Assembly: GCF_002812125.1 (NCBI RefSeq)
Contig: NZ_NPDQ01000005.1
Span: 124,001-188,000 of the forward strand
Source of the DNA: Leptospira brenneri
GTDB lineage: Bacteria; Spirochaetota; Leptospiria; Leptospirales; Leptospiraceae
DNA: 64,000 nt
Direction: 5' to 3'
The position numbers and the translations under genes were made by a program. Each line of letters starts with the position of its first letter. Position 1 is the first letter of the stretch. Positions 25,762 through 34,120 of the stretch are shown here, in pieces. A model generated the notes under the pieces. That model had not been told where the DNA came from and ran no database searches. It was given only the letters and a program-made list of their open reading frames with translations.

Positions 25762-25956
25762 ATGAAAGTTTATATTTGTGAATATAAAGAGAAAGATGGG
25801 GAACCTTCGCTTCAAATCAGGAAAAACCACCCGTTAGATTCTCGATTTAGGCTTAGAATTTATCGTGGCCCAACGAATGAAGGAAGATTAATTCGATTTT
25901 GTGAAGTTGAAATTGATCCAAATGCCTGGAAAATAATGTTACCACCTAACGCCTAA
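25762..25956 (+). CDS. Hypothetical small protein
   Basis: 64 residues (MKVYICEYKEKDGEPSLQIR), compact and beta-like. The gene is framed by two similar sequences, CCACCTAGCGTCTA before it and CCACCTAACGCCTA at its end, which hints at a small mobile or duplicated cassette. No good ribosome binding site and no known family. Confidence 0.4.
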   Translation: MKVYICEYKEKDGEPSLQIRKNHPLDSRFRLRIYRGPTNEGRLIRFCEVEIDPNAWKIMLPPNA

Positions 25957-26002
25957 ACCAAAAAAAGGGTTTTGGGTAGTACCGAAAAGGCTTTCTGAAA
26001 CA

Positions 26003-26623
26003 CTAGCTTTTGGACGAGCCTTTCGGGACTAGCTTATTCCGGTTCCGATATTTTTCCTTCCTGAATTCATCCCTTGCAATTTCAAGTAGTTCAAATTCGA
26101 TATTCATTCTTGGATAGAAGCTAGAAGTAAAAACATGTTTAATACTTTGAAGTTCGCCTTCCTCGAAATTTTCGATATGGTCAAAAGATACGTCTTCTAG
26201 TAAAACCAAAAGGCTGTTCAATTCAGAAGTAATTGAATCTAAAGTTTCATATAGATTTATATCATTAGGATTTTTAATCGTTAGAGATTGGTTGATTTTT
26301 GAAAATTGCGATAAAAGAAGATTCCTTGCGTTGGCGGTTTTTTCATATATCTTTTTGAAATTCTCTCTAGTTATGTGAGAACTATATCGCTTAAACTTTG
26401 CAAATTCCTTATGTGCTTCATTTAACGATTCGAGTTGTTTTTCGTTTCCCACTTGTTCTTTGAAATAATTGGCGAAGTCGTTATAAGACTTCATTGAATC
26501 TTTTAGTTCACCCTTTTGGATCAACTCTCGAACAAAATCAGTCCAGAACAAATCTCTGATTGCTTGTTTGCGAACCCACGAACCGAAACTTTCATCACTC
26601 ATGGAATCTAAAAAATTTACCAC
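26003..26623 (-). CDS. Hypothetical helical accessory protein
   Basis: 206 residues, almost entirely charged alpha-helix with probable coiled coils (KQLESLNEAHKEFAKFKRY, TLDSITSELNSLLVLLEDV). No signal peptide or membrane segment. Located in the leftward accessory block at the right end of the element, a usual place for defence or exclusion genes. That role is inferred from position only. Confidence 0.5.
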   Translation of the reverse strand: MVNFLDSMSDESFGSWVRKQAIRDLFWTDFVRELIQKGELKDSMKSYNDFANYFKEQVGNEKQLESLNEAHKEFAKFKRYSSHITRENFKKIYEKTANARNLLLSQFSKINQSLTIKNPNDINLYETLDSITSELNSLLVLLEDVSFDHIENFEEGELQSIKHVFTSSFYPRMNIEFELLEIARDEFRKEKYRNRNKLVPKGSSKS

Positions 26624-26790
26624 AAAACACCTCTCAAGCGGTGGAAACAGTATTTACTATCTTGGGATTAAAAAAACTCTCAATCCTAATTTTTCCCAGC
26701 CGGACTGGTTTTTGGGAAAATCATGTCTCTAATGTCTCCATGTCTTTTAATAAAATCAAATACAAAACAATAAAAAGTATTACTTTGTAT

Positions 26791-26818
26791 TTGACATAAT
26801 TCGAGCTTGTTTTATATT
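26791..26818 (+). promoter_or_regulatory. Sigma70-type promoter for the ribbon-helix-helix gene
   Basis: TTGACA at 26791-26796, a 16-base spacer and TATATT at 26813-26818, about 40 bases before the start codon. Three ATGTCTC/T copies lie upstream at 26723-26748. Confidence 0.7.
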
Positions 26819-26856
26819 TTGGGAAGTTACCAAATTTGGAGCTAAGGGGGTGGGGA

Positions 26857-27033
26857 GTGTTGGCGATACAAAAGGAAAAGACCGTGACTTTTAAATGTGA
26901 AGAAGATTTAATTGCAGCAGCGGAAGTTTATGCTGCAAACAATGAAATGGATCGTTCAAAGGTTATTAGATTAGCATTAAAACGATTTCTGAACGTCTCG
27001 CCGGTTGAAATAAAACGATCGGCAAAGAAGTAA
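26857..27033 (+). CDS. Ribbon-helix-helix (CopG/MetJ-type) regulator
   Basis: About 58 residues. The beta strand KEKTVTFKCEEDL leads into two helices, AAEVYAANNEMDRSKVIRLALKRFL, the RHH pattern with the turn DRSKVIR. Such proteins bind operators as dimers. An AGGGGG precedes the GTG at 26857, the TTG at 26860 would also fit, and the frame runs up to 26836. Last gene of the element, with its own promoter. Confidence 0.65.
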   Translation: MLAIQKEKTVTFKCEEDLIAAAEVYAANNEMDRSKVIRLALKRFLNVSPVEIKRSAKK

Positions 27034-27049
27034 AGAAAGATAGATTTGG

Positions 27050-27110
27050 ATTGGGGGCGGATGCCCGTGATACTGCACAACCGTGTAGGCAATACATCCC
27101 GCCACCCAAT
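27050..27110. other. Strongly structured GC-rich segment at the right end of the element
   Basis: ATTGGG, GGCGG and ATG pair with CAT, CCGCC and CCCAAT, a 14-bp stem with two single-base bulges. The 31-base loop holds a second stem (TGCAC/GTGTA). It could be a small RNA, a terminator-like structure or an attachment region. Part of it resembles the patch at 9611-9645. Confidence 0.5.
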
Positions 27111-27188
27111 GTTTTCCCTCTATCACATCTAATCATTTCCATCAAACCTTAAGTCAAAACCGTTAAAAATTCTAAAAGTAAGTTCATA

Positions 27189-27241
27189 TTTGATAAATCA
27201 AAAATAGTATAGTTGACTGCAAAAAATGTGTGAACTATATT
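27189..27241 (+). promoter_or_regulatory. Promoter with upstream palindrome for the TetR-like gene
   Basis: TTGACT at 27213-27218, exactly 17 bases, then TATATT at 27236-27241. The palindrome TTTGATAAATCAAA (27189-27202) lies just upstream and may be the regulator's own operator. Confidence 0.65.
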
Positions 27242-27299
27242 TAATTCTTGTCTGTAAAAAATAAATACCCATCTGATTCCTTAGTCAAATTTCCTCTGA

Positions 27300-27938
27300 A
27301 GGAAAGGAAGTTCGCGAAAACTCAGGACTAGTCTGATTTTTGCTTTTCTGAATGAACTTGAGTCCAAGGATTTTGATTCCATTAAAATCAAAGACCTTTG
27401 TGAGTTGGCAGAGGTTTCTGAGCCAACATTCTATAATTATTTTCCAGAAAAGGGGGACCTAATCCTTTATTACATCCAAATCTGGAGTTTACAAGTATCA
27501 GTTTTTGTAAAGGAAATGGAATTGTCTGAGTCCGGATGGGGGCTCCTTTCCGCATTATTTCGTTATACGGCAAAGGAATCAAAAAAAAATCCTAGAATCC
27601 TGATGGAAATCATCGCCTTCCAAGCAAAATATAAAAATACTATGCAAAGGCCAAAACTGACTAGCGCCGAACGGGTATTAATTTTCCCAAATGTTTTGGA
27701 GATAGAAGAATTAAGTGCGGAGGGAGTGGAGGGGATCATTCAAAAGGCATTATCCAATGCCGCAAAAAATGGAGAACTGCCTAAGTCTACAGACTGGAAA
27801 TCACTAGGTTTGGCTTTAGGGTCTTGTTTTTTTGGAGTTCCTATTCTTTCCTTCCAACTAAATCAAAATTTAGAAAAACTCTGGATTGAGTCACTTCGTT
27901 ATCTATGGATAGGAGCTGGTGGAACTATTAAAGAATAA
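27300..27938 (+). CDS. TetR/AcrR-family regulator, start codon damaged or non-standard (possible pseudogene)
   Basis: The frame after the stop at 27297 encodes a full TetR helix-turn-helix (RKLRTSLIFAFLNELESKDF and DLCELAEVSEPTFYNYFPEK) and a ligand-binding C-terminal domain. No ATG, GTG or TTG occurs in frame until a TTG at 27405, which would remove half the DNA-binding domain. A strong AAGGAAAGGAAG lies at 27298-27309. Deleting the C at 27313 would create TTG CGA AAA at ideal spacing, so a one-base insertion may have destroyed the start. The promoter is intact. Confidence 0.6.
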   Translation, partial: RKGSSRKLRTSLIFAFLNELESKDFDSIKIKDLCELAEVSEPTFYNYFPEKGDLILYYIQIWSLQVSVFVKEMELSESGWGLLSALFRYTAKESKKNPRILMEIIAFQAKYKNTMQRPKLTSAERVLIFPNVLEIEELSAEGVEGIIQKALSNAAKNGELPKSTDWKSLGLALGSCFFGVPILSFQLNQNLEKLWIESLRYLWIGAGGTIKE

Positions 27939-28038
27939 AAGTATATAGGACTATATGAAATGATTCAATGAAATCGAAATTGGAGCCTTAGGGATTAGGT
28001 TTCTGATATATTTAGTAAACGCAAGTATAGAACAATCT

Positions 28039-28329
28039 TTGAATGATATTACCCAAAATGATCAACTATCAAAAAACTCTACCTATTCAATTCTCACTTG
28101 TTTTTTGTTAGTCGTTGGAATTTATTCTTATGGTGCCATTCGGATCACAATTCCTATCAAAGAGAGTAGTATCAACGTAGGGACTGTCACCATTAAAGAT
28201 GGAGATCCAAAACATTTGGATCTGTCCAAGCCAAAACTGGCAAAATACAGAACTATTATTCCTTCGAACGAAACCAGCAGTTCATTCCTCCCAGTGAACC
28301 AGTCTCCCGGGTTCCGTACCAGTATCTAG
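28039..28329 (+). CDS. Possible small membrane protein (weakly supported)
   Basis: 96 residues from a TTG codon, with one hydrophobic segment (YSILTCFLLVVGIYSYGAI). No ribosome binding site and no known family. It may be a gene remnant downstream of the TetR-like gene. Confidence 0.25.
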   Translation: MNDITQNDQLSKNSTYSILTCFLLVVGIYSYGAIRITIPIKESSINVGTVTIKDGDPKHLDLSKPKLAKYRTIIPSNETSSSFLPVNQSPGFRTSI

Positions 28330-28345
28330 TGTGATTACAATATAC

Positions 28346-28386
28346 CGCCTATTTGGAAATTGGTTGGGTTAGGCGTTCTTTATTTT
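28346..28386 (+). terminator. Possible terminator
   Basis: CGCCTA pairs with TAGGCG across an 18-base loop, followed by a T-rich run. The long loop makes it a moderate candidate. Confidence 0.4.
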
Positions 28387-28587
28387 TTAATTTCACGCAA
28401 TTTAATTTCTGTATTTGTACTAAAAAATAGGAACTAACAGCAATTTGCGTAATGATAACCGGGGTAAATTGGTTCACAATTAGAAAATTTCTAAATAATT
28501 GGTTGAATTAATTCGTCTTTCTGTTATGATTTGATGTTTGCGAATTCCGGGTCTTTCCCACCTCAGGTTTTCGCAAAGGATGGTTTG

Positions 28588-30744
28588 ATGACTTCAGTCG
28601 CTGATAAATCCATTTTGCTCGTTGAAGATGAAGCCATTCTTGCTATGTTTGAGAAACAACAGTTAGAGCAAGGTGGATACAACGTAACCCATGTTAATAA
28701 CGGGGAAAATGCAATTCAACTCATCATTCAAGCAGAAAAACCATTTGATCTCATCTTAATGGACATTGATTTGGGGCAAGGTCTAGATGGAACTCAAACA
28801 GCTACCGAAATATTAAACCACAAAGAAATTCCGGTGGTGTTTCTTTCTTCGCATACAGAACGCGAGATTGTTAAAAAAACAGAAACCATTACCTCTTACG
28901 GTTATGTTGTCAAAAACTCTGGATTTACTGTGTTAGATGCCTCAATCAAAATGGCGTTTAAATTATTTGAAGCAAACGAACTCACAAAAAGTAAAAAAGA
29001 ACATTTGGAGACCGTTTTACATTCCATAGGTGATGGTGTCATTGCTACTGATAGTGATGGAAAAGTGATCCGAATGAATCCTATTGCGGAAAAGTTAACT
29101 GGCTGGTCTCATGATGAAGCAGTGGGCCTTGAGATCAATCATGTATTTAAAATCGTAAATGTAAAAACTCGTAGCTTAGTAGAAAATCCTGTAGATATTG
29201 TTCTTCGTACCAATTCTGTAGTTGGTCTTGCCAATCATACAGTCCTTCTTTCTCGGGATGGATCGGAATACCAAATTTCGGATTCAGGTTCTCCCATCAA
29301 AGACTTAAATGGTGAAACAAGGGGAGTTGTACTTGTATTTCGTGATATCACTGCAGAATACAATGTCCAAAGTCACATCGCCAAACAAGCAAATATGCTA
29401 AACAATGTTTTAGATGCCGTGATTGGAACTGATTTTAGCCATAGAATTAATTATTGGAACAAAGCTGCTGAAAAAATCTATCTTTGGAAAGCAGAAGAAG
29501 TTATGGGAAAGTCAGTATTAGAAGTTCTAAAAACAGATTATTTAAATCTTTCCAGTGAACAAGTGATGCAGAGGGTCAATTTGGATGGTAGTTTTATTGG
29601 GGAAGTCGTTCAGTACGCAAAAGATGGAAGCATTCGAAACATTGAAGTAAACCAAGTTCTTTTGGATGATGAAAGTGATTTACCGATTGGATACATTGCA
29701 GTTGGTCGAGATATTTCTGATCGTTTGAATGCGATGAGGCGGGTAAAAGAATCAGAAGCCAAACTTACAGAAATCATTGAATCGGCAATGGATGCCATCA
29801 TCAGTATTGACCAATCTAAAAAAATCATTCTTTTTAACGGTGCGGCGGAAAAGATGTTCGGGTACCAATCTTTGGAAATCATTGGCCAACCGTTAGACCA
29901 ATTGATTCCAATGAATTTTCGGAGCCAACATGATAGTAATATTGATTCTTTTTCTAAAACTGGAGTTAGTCGTAGAGCAATGGGAGCACTTGGGCAGATT
30001 AGCGGTCTCCGGGCCAATGGAGAGGAGTTCCCGATTGAGGCATCCATTTCTCAGATTTCTGTGAAAGAAGAGAAATTATTTACCGTAATTTTACGAGATG
30101 TTAGCGTTAGAAATCTATCTGAGTCTAGAATCCAAAAACTTTTACTCGAAAAAGAGAACATACTGAAAGAAATACACCATCGTGTTAAAAACAATATGAG
30201 TTCCATCTTTACATTGTTAACTCTTCAGGCAAGGGCACAGTCCGAAAGTTCTGTTCAAACCATTCTTTATGAGGCAGCGGGTCGGGTCAAAAGTATGATT
30301 GTTTTATACGATAAACTTTATCATTCTGAAACAGATAATACGGTTTCTTTACAAGATTATTTCCCTGCTATTTTCAATGAGATTGTTGCTATTTTCCCCA
30401 AAAAAGTAGAAGTGAAAATGAATATTCTGGAAGATACCATTGAACTCAATGCCAAACTTCTTTCTTCTTTGGGAATCATTTTGAACGAACTCATTACCAA
30501 TTCAATGAAACATGCATTCAATGAGACAACGAATGCAGAAATTGGACTAAAGATTTTTCGTGCGGATAAAAAACTTTATTTAGAGTATTCGGATACTGGA
30601 ATTGGAATTCCTCCTTCTATCTCCTTTGAAAATTCGCCAGGATTTGGTTTACAATTGATTGGAATGCTTGTCGATCAAATTGAGGGTAAAATTAGCATCG
30701 TTAGACAACCGGCAACAGCTTTTTTATTAGAATTAGCTGTTTGA
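28588..30744 (+). CDS. Receiver-PAS-PAS-PAS-HisKA_2 histidine kinase
   Basis: 718 residues. The N-terminal receiver has ILLVEDEA, phospho-acceptor LILMDIDLG and VVFLSSHTE. Three PAS domains follow (about 130-250, 255-385 and 385-510), each ending in a phrase such as GVVLVFRDITAE. The HisKA_2 domain carries the phospho-His in EIHHRVKNNMSS, then an HATPase with NELITNSMKHAF and DTGIGIPP. This kinase class senses light, redox or small ligands through PAS and feeds a separate regulator. The ATG at 28588 has AAGGATGG upstream and was preferred to 28531. Confidence 0.9.
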   Translation: MTSVADKSILLVEDEAILAMFEKQQLEQGGYNVTHVNNGENAIQLIIQAEKPFDLILMDIDLGQGLDGTQTATEILNHKEIPVVFLSSHTEREIVKKTETITSYGYVVKNSGFTVLDASIKMAFKLFEANELTKSKKEHLETVLHSIGDGVIATDSDGKVIRMNPIAEKLTGWSHDEAVGLEINHVFKIVNVKTRSLVENPVDIVLRTNSVVGLANHTVLLSRDGSEYQISDSGSPIKDLNGETRGVVLVFRDITAEYNVQSHIAKQANMLNNVLDAVIGTDFSHRINYWNKAAEKIYLWKAEEVMGKSVLEVLKTDYLNLSSEQVMQRVNLDGSFIGEVVQYAKDGSIRNIEVNQVLLDDESDLPIGYIAVGRDISDRLNAMRRVKESEAKLTEIIESAMDAIISIDQSKKIILFNGAAEKMFGYQSLEIIGQPLDQLIPMNFRSQHDSNIDSFSKTGVSRRAMGALGQISGLRANGEEFPIEASISQISVKEEKLFTVILRDVSVRNLSESRIQKLLLEKENILKEIHHRVKNNMSSIFTLLTLQARAQSESSVQTILYEAAGRVKSMIVLYDKLYHSETDNTVSLQDYFPAIFNEIVAIFPKKVEVKMNILEDTIELNAKLLSSLGIILNELITNSMKHAFNETTNAEIGLKIFRADKKLYLEYSDTGIGIPPSISFENSPGFGLQLIGMLVDQIEGKISIVRQPATAFLLELAV

Positions 30745-30838
30745 TCTGTTCTAGGTTTCAATTGGTAAACACTTAAATTTTACGATAATGTAATAGAATT
30801 ATTGTTTACCATACTTAGCCTTCCGCTCCTATTCTCAC

Positions 30839-31618
30839 ATGGGCCAACTCCAGTTATTTGTTGTTTTATGTTATGCAATTCCTTTCCTTGTGATACTTTT
30901 TCCCATTGGATTATCTTTCTCTTATGTATTTAAAATCACTGGTCTCGACAAATGGTCGAATCGAATTAATAATTATTTAGGATATTTCTGGTATCGTTCT
31001 TTTTTCGTTTTAACCGGACGAAAATTACAGTTTGAACAAGGAAACTGGAATCCAGATGGCAACAATCGGTTTTTGATTTGTAATCATACCAATGCATTGG
31101 AAGTTCCACTCATAGTTGCTCTTCCGTATTTATCAAAATCAAAAGATGTAAAACTTTCTTACTTAGGAGGTGATATCATTCAAAGATACAAAATCATTCC
31201 TCTAATGATGCACAAAACCATTGTGGAAGCTGTTATTTATTCAGAAAAGAAACCAAATTTTAGAAATTTTAAAACGGATGTTCTACGTGTCTTAAAAACA
31301 AGATCTATTTTTTTATATCCAGAAGGTGAAAGAACTTTTACCGAAGAAATTAAACCCTTCCAAACAGGGGTTATGAAAATTGCTTATAAATTTAATATAG
31401 ATTTAGATGTATTTGTTGTGAGTGGAATGATGGGATATTCTAACGTACAAGAATATTCACAACTTAAAAAATCCAAAACTGTTTATTTCCAGTTCTGCGG
31501 ATCCATCAAAGCCAAAGACTATGATAGTTTTGAAGCTTACCTGTCTGCGGCAGAAACTTTGATGAAAGAGAAGAAAAAGGAAATTGAAGTATTGGAAAAA
31601 TCTGCCGTAATTAAATAA
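30839..31618 (+). CDS. 1-acyl-sn-glycerol-3-phosphate acyltransferase-like (PlsC family)
   Basis: 259 residues with an N-terminal membrane helix. The acyltransferase motif I is NHTNALEVP, where the usual H-x4-D is H-x4-E. Motif III is LYPEGERTF, followed by KPFQTGVMKIA. Family members transfer a fatty acyl group to lysophosphatidic acid in phospholipid synthesis at the inner membrane. The Asp-to-Glu change is unusual, so another acceptor lipid is possible. Confidence 0.75.
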   Translation: MGQLQLFVVLCYAIPFLVILFPIGLSFSYVFKITGLDKWSNRINNYLGYFWYRSFFVLTGRKLQFEQGNWNPDGNNRFLICNHTNALEVPLIVALPYLSKSKDVKLSYLGGDIIQRYKIIPLMMHKTIVEAVIYSEKKPNFRNFKTDVLRVLKTRSIFLYPEGERTFTEEIKPFQTGVMKIAYKFNIDLDVFVVSGMMGYSNVQEYSQLKKSKTVYFQFCGSIKAKDYDSFEAYLSAAETLMKEKKKEIEVLEKSAVIK

Positions 31619-31644
31619 CTACGGCAAATTTTAGGGATTTACCT

Positions 31645-32139
31645 TTACTTTGTTTTGGGTAAGGTTTTTGTGAAAGACACAAGTTGGTCCAGGGCAGTTC
31701 CCCAACCTTCTAAAAATCCCATGTCTTCATGTTGTTTCCTTGTTTCAGGGTCTTTGTGTTTTGCTACTGCTTTGTATTTTGTAGCAGTTCCAATTGCTTC
31801 CAAAGTGAGAAAAGCGGTCATAAAACTATTCCCAGATGGACGATAGCCTGGGAGTAGACTATCGGTAAAAACTAGTTTTTTTAGATAATCAATTTCCAGA
31901 AAACAACCGTTATTTGGAAATAAATTTCCTTCAGGGGACTCCATCATTGTGTAGAATTCGCCACCAGGTTTTAAATCAATCCTACAATCGATAGTTTTCC
32001 ATGGAACTGGAGTGAACCATTGTTTCAATTGCTCCGGTATTGTCCAAGCATTCCAAACAAGTTCGACTGGCACTTCGACAATTCTTTCCAATACCAAGTC
32101 CAACTCTGGATTGAAAGTTTCTTTTGATTCTTGATTCAT
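31645..32139 (-). CDS. SRPBCC / AHSA1-family protein
   Basis: 164 residues with the AHSA1 pattern: [30 protein letters not shown], then [13 protein letters not shown] and a C-terminal [10 protein letters not shown]. The fold forms a hydrophobic pocket. Its start overlaps the stop of the ArsR-type gene by 4 bases, a frequent pair in which the regulator controls the SRPBCC gene. The ligand is unknown. Confidence 0.85.
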   Translation of the reverse strand: MNQESKETFNPELDLVLERIVEVPVELVWNAWTIPEQLKQWFTPVPWKTIDCRIDLKPGGEFYTMMESPEGNLFPNNGCFLEIDYLKKLVFTDSLLPGYRPSGNSFMTAFLTLEAIGTATKYKAVAKHKDPETRKQHEDMGFLEGWGTALDQLVSFTKTLPKTK

Positions 32140-32471
32140 ATTTTTCCCTTTGTTTTTAATAAAAATGAGTCCAGTTGGTTTAGTCTAGTTTCCCATAACG
32201 ACTTCTGAACCTGTAACCAAGATTCCATCACTGAAAATGGATTTGGATTTAAATAACAAGTTCGTACCCGACCAACCTTCTCAGTATAGATCAACTGAGA
32301 AGATTCCAAAATTTCCAAATGTTGCATAAAGGATGGCATCGCCATAGAAAAAGGAGCGGCCAAATCACTAACGCTAGCAGGGCCGATGCTCAGTCGTTCG
32401 ACTACTTGGCGTCTAGTGGGATCGGAAAGAGCCTGCAAAACTACATCGATATTGTAAGTTCTTTTGACCAT
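32136..32471 (-). CDS. ArsR-family transcriptional regulator
   Basis: 111 residues, winged helix-turn-helix: [49 protein letters not shown], then a wing. No metal-binding cysteine pair is seen in the recognition helix, so it is probably of the non-metal type paired with SRPBCC genes. It likely represses its own operon through the palindrome at 32494-32519. Confidence 0.85.
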   Translation of the reverse strand: MVKRTYNIDVVLQALSDPTRRQVVERLSIGPASVSDLAAPFSMAMPSFMQHLEILESSQLIYTEKVGRVRTCYLNPNPFSVMESWLQVQKSLWETRLNQLDSFLLKTKGKI

Positions 32472-32478
32472 AGAGACA

Positions 32479-32519
32479 ATTGTATCAGATTTTAATACTT
32501 AGGTCAGCACCTAAGTATT
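32479..32519 (-). promoter_or_regulatory. ArsR operon promoter with overlapping perfect palindrome
   Basis: AATACTTAGGT and ACCTAAGTATT flank CAGC (32494-32519). On the minus strand the -10 TACAAT (32479-32484) and, 17 bases away, a -35-like CTGACC overlap the palindrome. Confidence 0.7.
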
Positions 32520-32581
32520 ATTTTCACAGAAAAGTTGGTTTTCTGTCAGAAGGATATCCATTTCATGGGAAAGGTAAGTTG

Positions 32582-33865
32582 ATGGAAAACTCGAGTCCGG
32601 AACAAAAGAAAGTCAGTGTAAAAATAAACTCCCTTTCTAATTTTATCAAATGGATCACCATTTCTGGATTGATTGCCGTTTTCGTCGGTTCTGCATCCGC
32701 TTTCTTTCTCGTGTCCCTGGAAAAAGTAACTCAGTTTCGTGAATCCAATCCTTATTTCGTTTATTTCCTTCCCTTGGCCGGTTTTCTGATTGGTTGGATT
32801 TATTTTGAATACGGAAAAAATGTAAGTAAGGGAAATAATTTACTCTTAGAAGAAATCCATTCGCCTACCTCTATCATTCCAATTCGTATGGCCCCTTTTG
32901 TGTTTTTCGGAACTCTCATCACCCACCTATTTGGTGGATCAGCGGGAAGGGAGGGAACGGCGGTTCAGATGGGAGGAGCTATTTCTCATCAATTGGTTCG
33001 TTTGTTTTCTTTATCGATTAAGGAACAACAAACATTGATTATACTTGGAATCAGTGCAGGATTTGCATCCGTTTTTGGAACGCCGATTGCAGCGGCAATT
33101 TTTTCAATAGAAGTCATTAGGATCGGGACTTATCGCTTGCGATTGATTTTTCTTTCCCTTGTCATCGCTTATTTGTCCCATTGGGTTTGTTTACTTTGGG
33201 GGGTCGACCACTCTCATTATCAGAAAATACCTTTTGAATTTACTTGGATCATTTTAATTTGTTTGGTGGTCTTGGGAATTTTGTCTGGATGGGTTGCAAA
33301 AATATTTAGTGCAGGGATCCATCTAGTTTCTCATTTTTTGGGTGAATACATTTTATATCCTCCCTTTCGACCTGTTGTTGGCGGTTTCATAATATTACTG
33401 TTAGTTGTTCTTGGTTTGAGTCCAGTTTATTTAGGATTGGGGTTACCCACTTTGCAATCAGCATTTGTGAATCCTTTACCTATTGAAACATTTCTTTTAA
33501 AGATAATTGTCACTGCAATTACCATAGGTTCTGGTTTTAAGGGAGGGGAGGTGACCCCCCTTTTTTTTATTGGTGCTAGTTTAGGAAATCTATTTGGATA
33601 TTTTGATCCTGCGCATTTAGCTTTGTTTGCCGGTATTGGGTTTATTTCTGTATTTGCTGGTGCGACCAATACCCCGTTTGCCTGTGCCATGATGGGGATC
33701 GAGTTATTTGGTTGGGAATGTGGACTTTATTTTTTCCTAACTGCTTGGATTTCTTTTATTGCCTCTGGCCATACGAGTATTTACCAATCACAGCATATTG
33801 GTAAAACGAAACTCTTTAGTAGAAGTTCTGATCTTGGCAAAAAAATCGCTGATTTAAGAAAATAA
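32582..33865 (+). CDS. ClC-family chloride channel or antiporter
   Basis: 427 residues with about ten to twelve membrane segments. ClC signature motifs are present: GGSAGREGTAVQMGG (gating Glu), GFASVFGTPIAAAIFSIEV, GSGFKGGEVTPLFFIGASLG and GATNTPFACAMMGIELFG. It moves chloride or a similar anion across the inner membrane, possibly with protons. The ATG at 32582 has GGAAAGG seven bases upstream. The longer frame would begin inside the ArsR promoter. Confidence 0.9.
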   Translation: MENSSPEQKKVSVKINSLSNFIKWITISGLIAVFVGSASAFFLVSLEKVTQFRESNPYFVYFLPLAGFLIGWIYFEYGKNVSKGNNLLLEEIHSPTSIIPIRMAPFVFFGTLITHLFGGSAGREGTAVQMGGAISHQLVRLFSLSIKEQQTLIILGISAGFASVFGTPIAAAIFSIEVIRIGTYRLRLIFLSLVIAYLSHWVCLLWGVDHSHYQKIPFEFTWIILICLVVLGILSGWVAKIFSAGIHLVSHFLGEYILYPPFRPVVGGFIILLLVVLGLSPVYLGLGLPTLQSAFVNPLPIETFLLKIIVTAITIGSGFKGGEVTPLFFIGASLGNLFGYFDPAHLALFAGIGFISVFAGATNTPFACAMMGIELFGWECGLYFFLTAWISFIASGHTSIYQSQHIGKTKLFSRSSDLGKKIADLRK

Positions 33866-34120
33866 ATTCTGATTTCTTTTGATTGCATTTTTAATTCGGT
33901 TTTCCTTTCCAAAATTTGGACGGAAAGGTCGGCGGAGAGATTAACAGGTATTATTTTACCTTTGAAACCGAACGAATTGTGTCATCTTCGTAAATATTCG
34001 ATTGATTTAGGGTAAATTCCTATTTAAATTTGCAGAAATCGAATTTTGTTTTTACAAAAATGAAAATCGGGTTATCTTGAGTTGTTTCTTCTTTTACAAG
34101 GACAGATTCGGAAAAAACAT

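Larger units (their letters stand above)
9652..27110. mobile_element. Integrated element, putative tailless temperate phage (ends approximate)
   Basis: About 17 kb of tightly packed small genes with many stop/start overlaps. It runs from a tyrosine integrase through a primase/helicase-like replication gene, virion module, lysis genes, control region, tRNA-Cys and accessory genes to a ribbon-helix-helix regulator. No terminase, portal, tail or baseplate gene is recognisable, nor an FtsK/HerA-type packaging ATPase. I found no clear direct-repeat attachment sites. The limits given are the structured GC-rich segments near each end, so they are uncertain by a few hundred bases. Confidence 0.75.
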
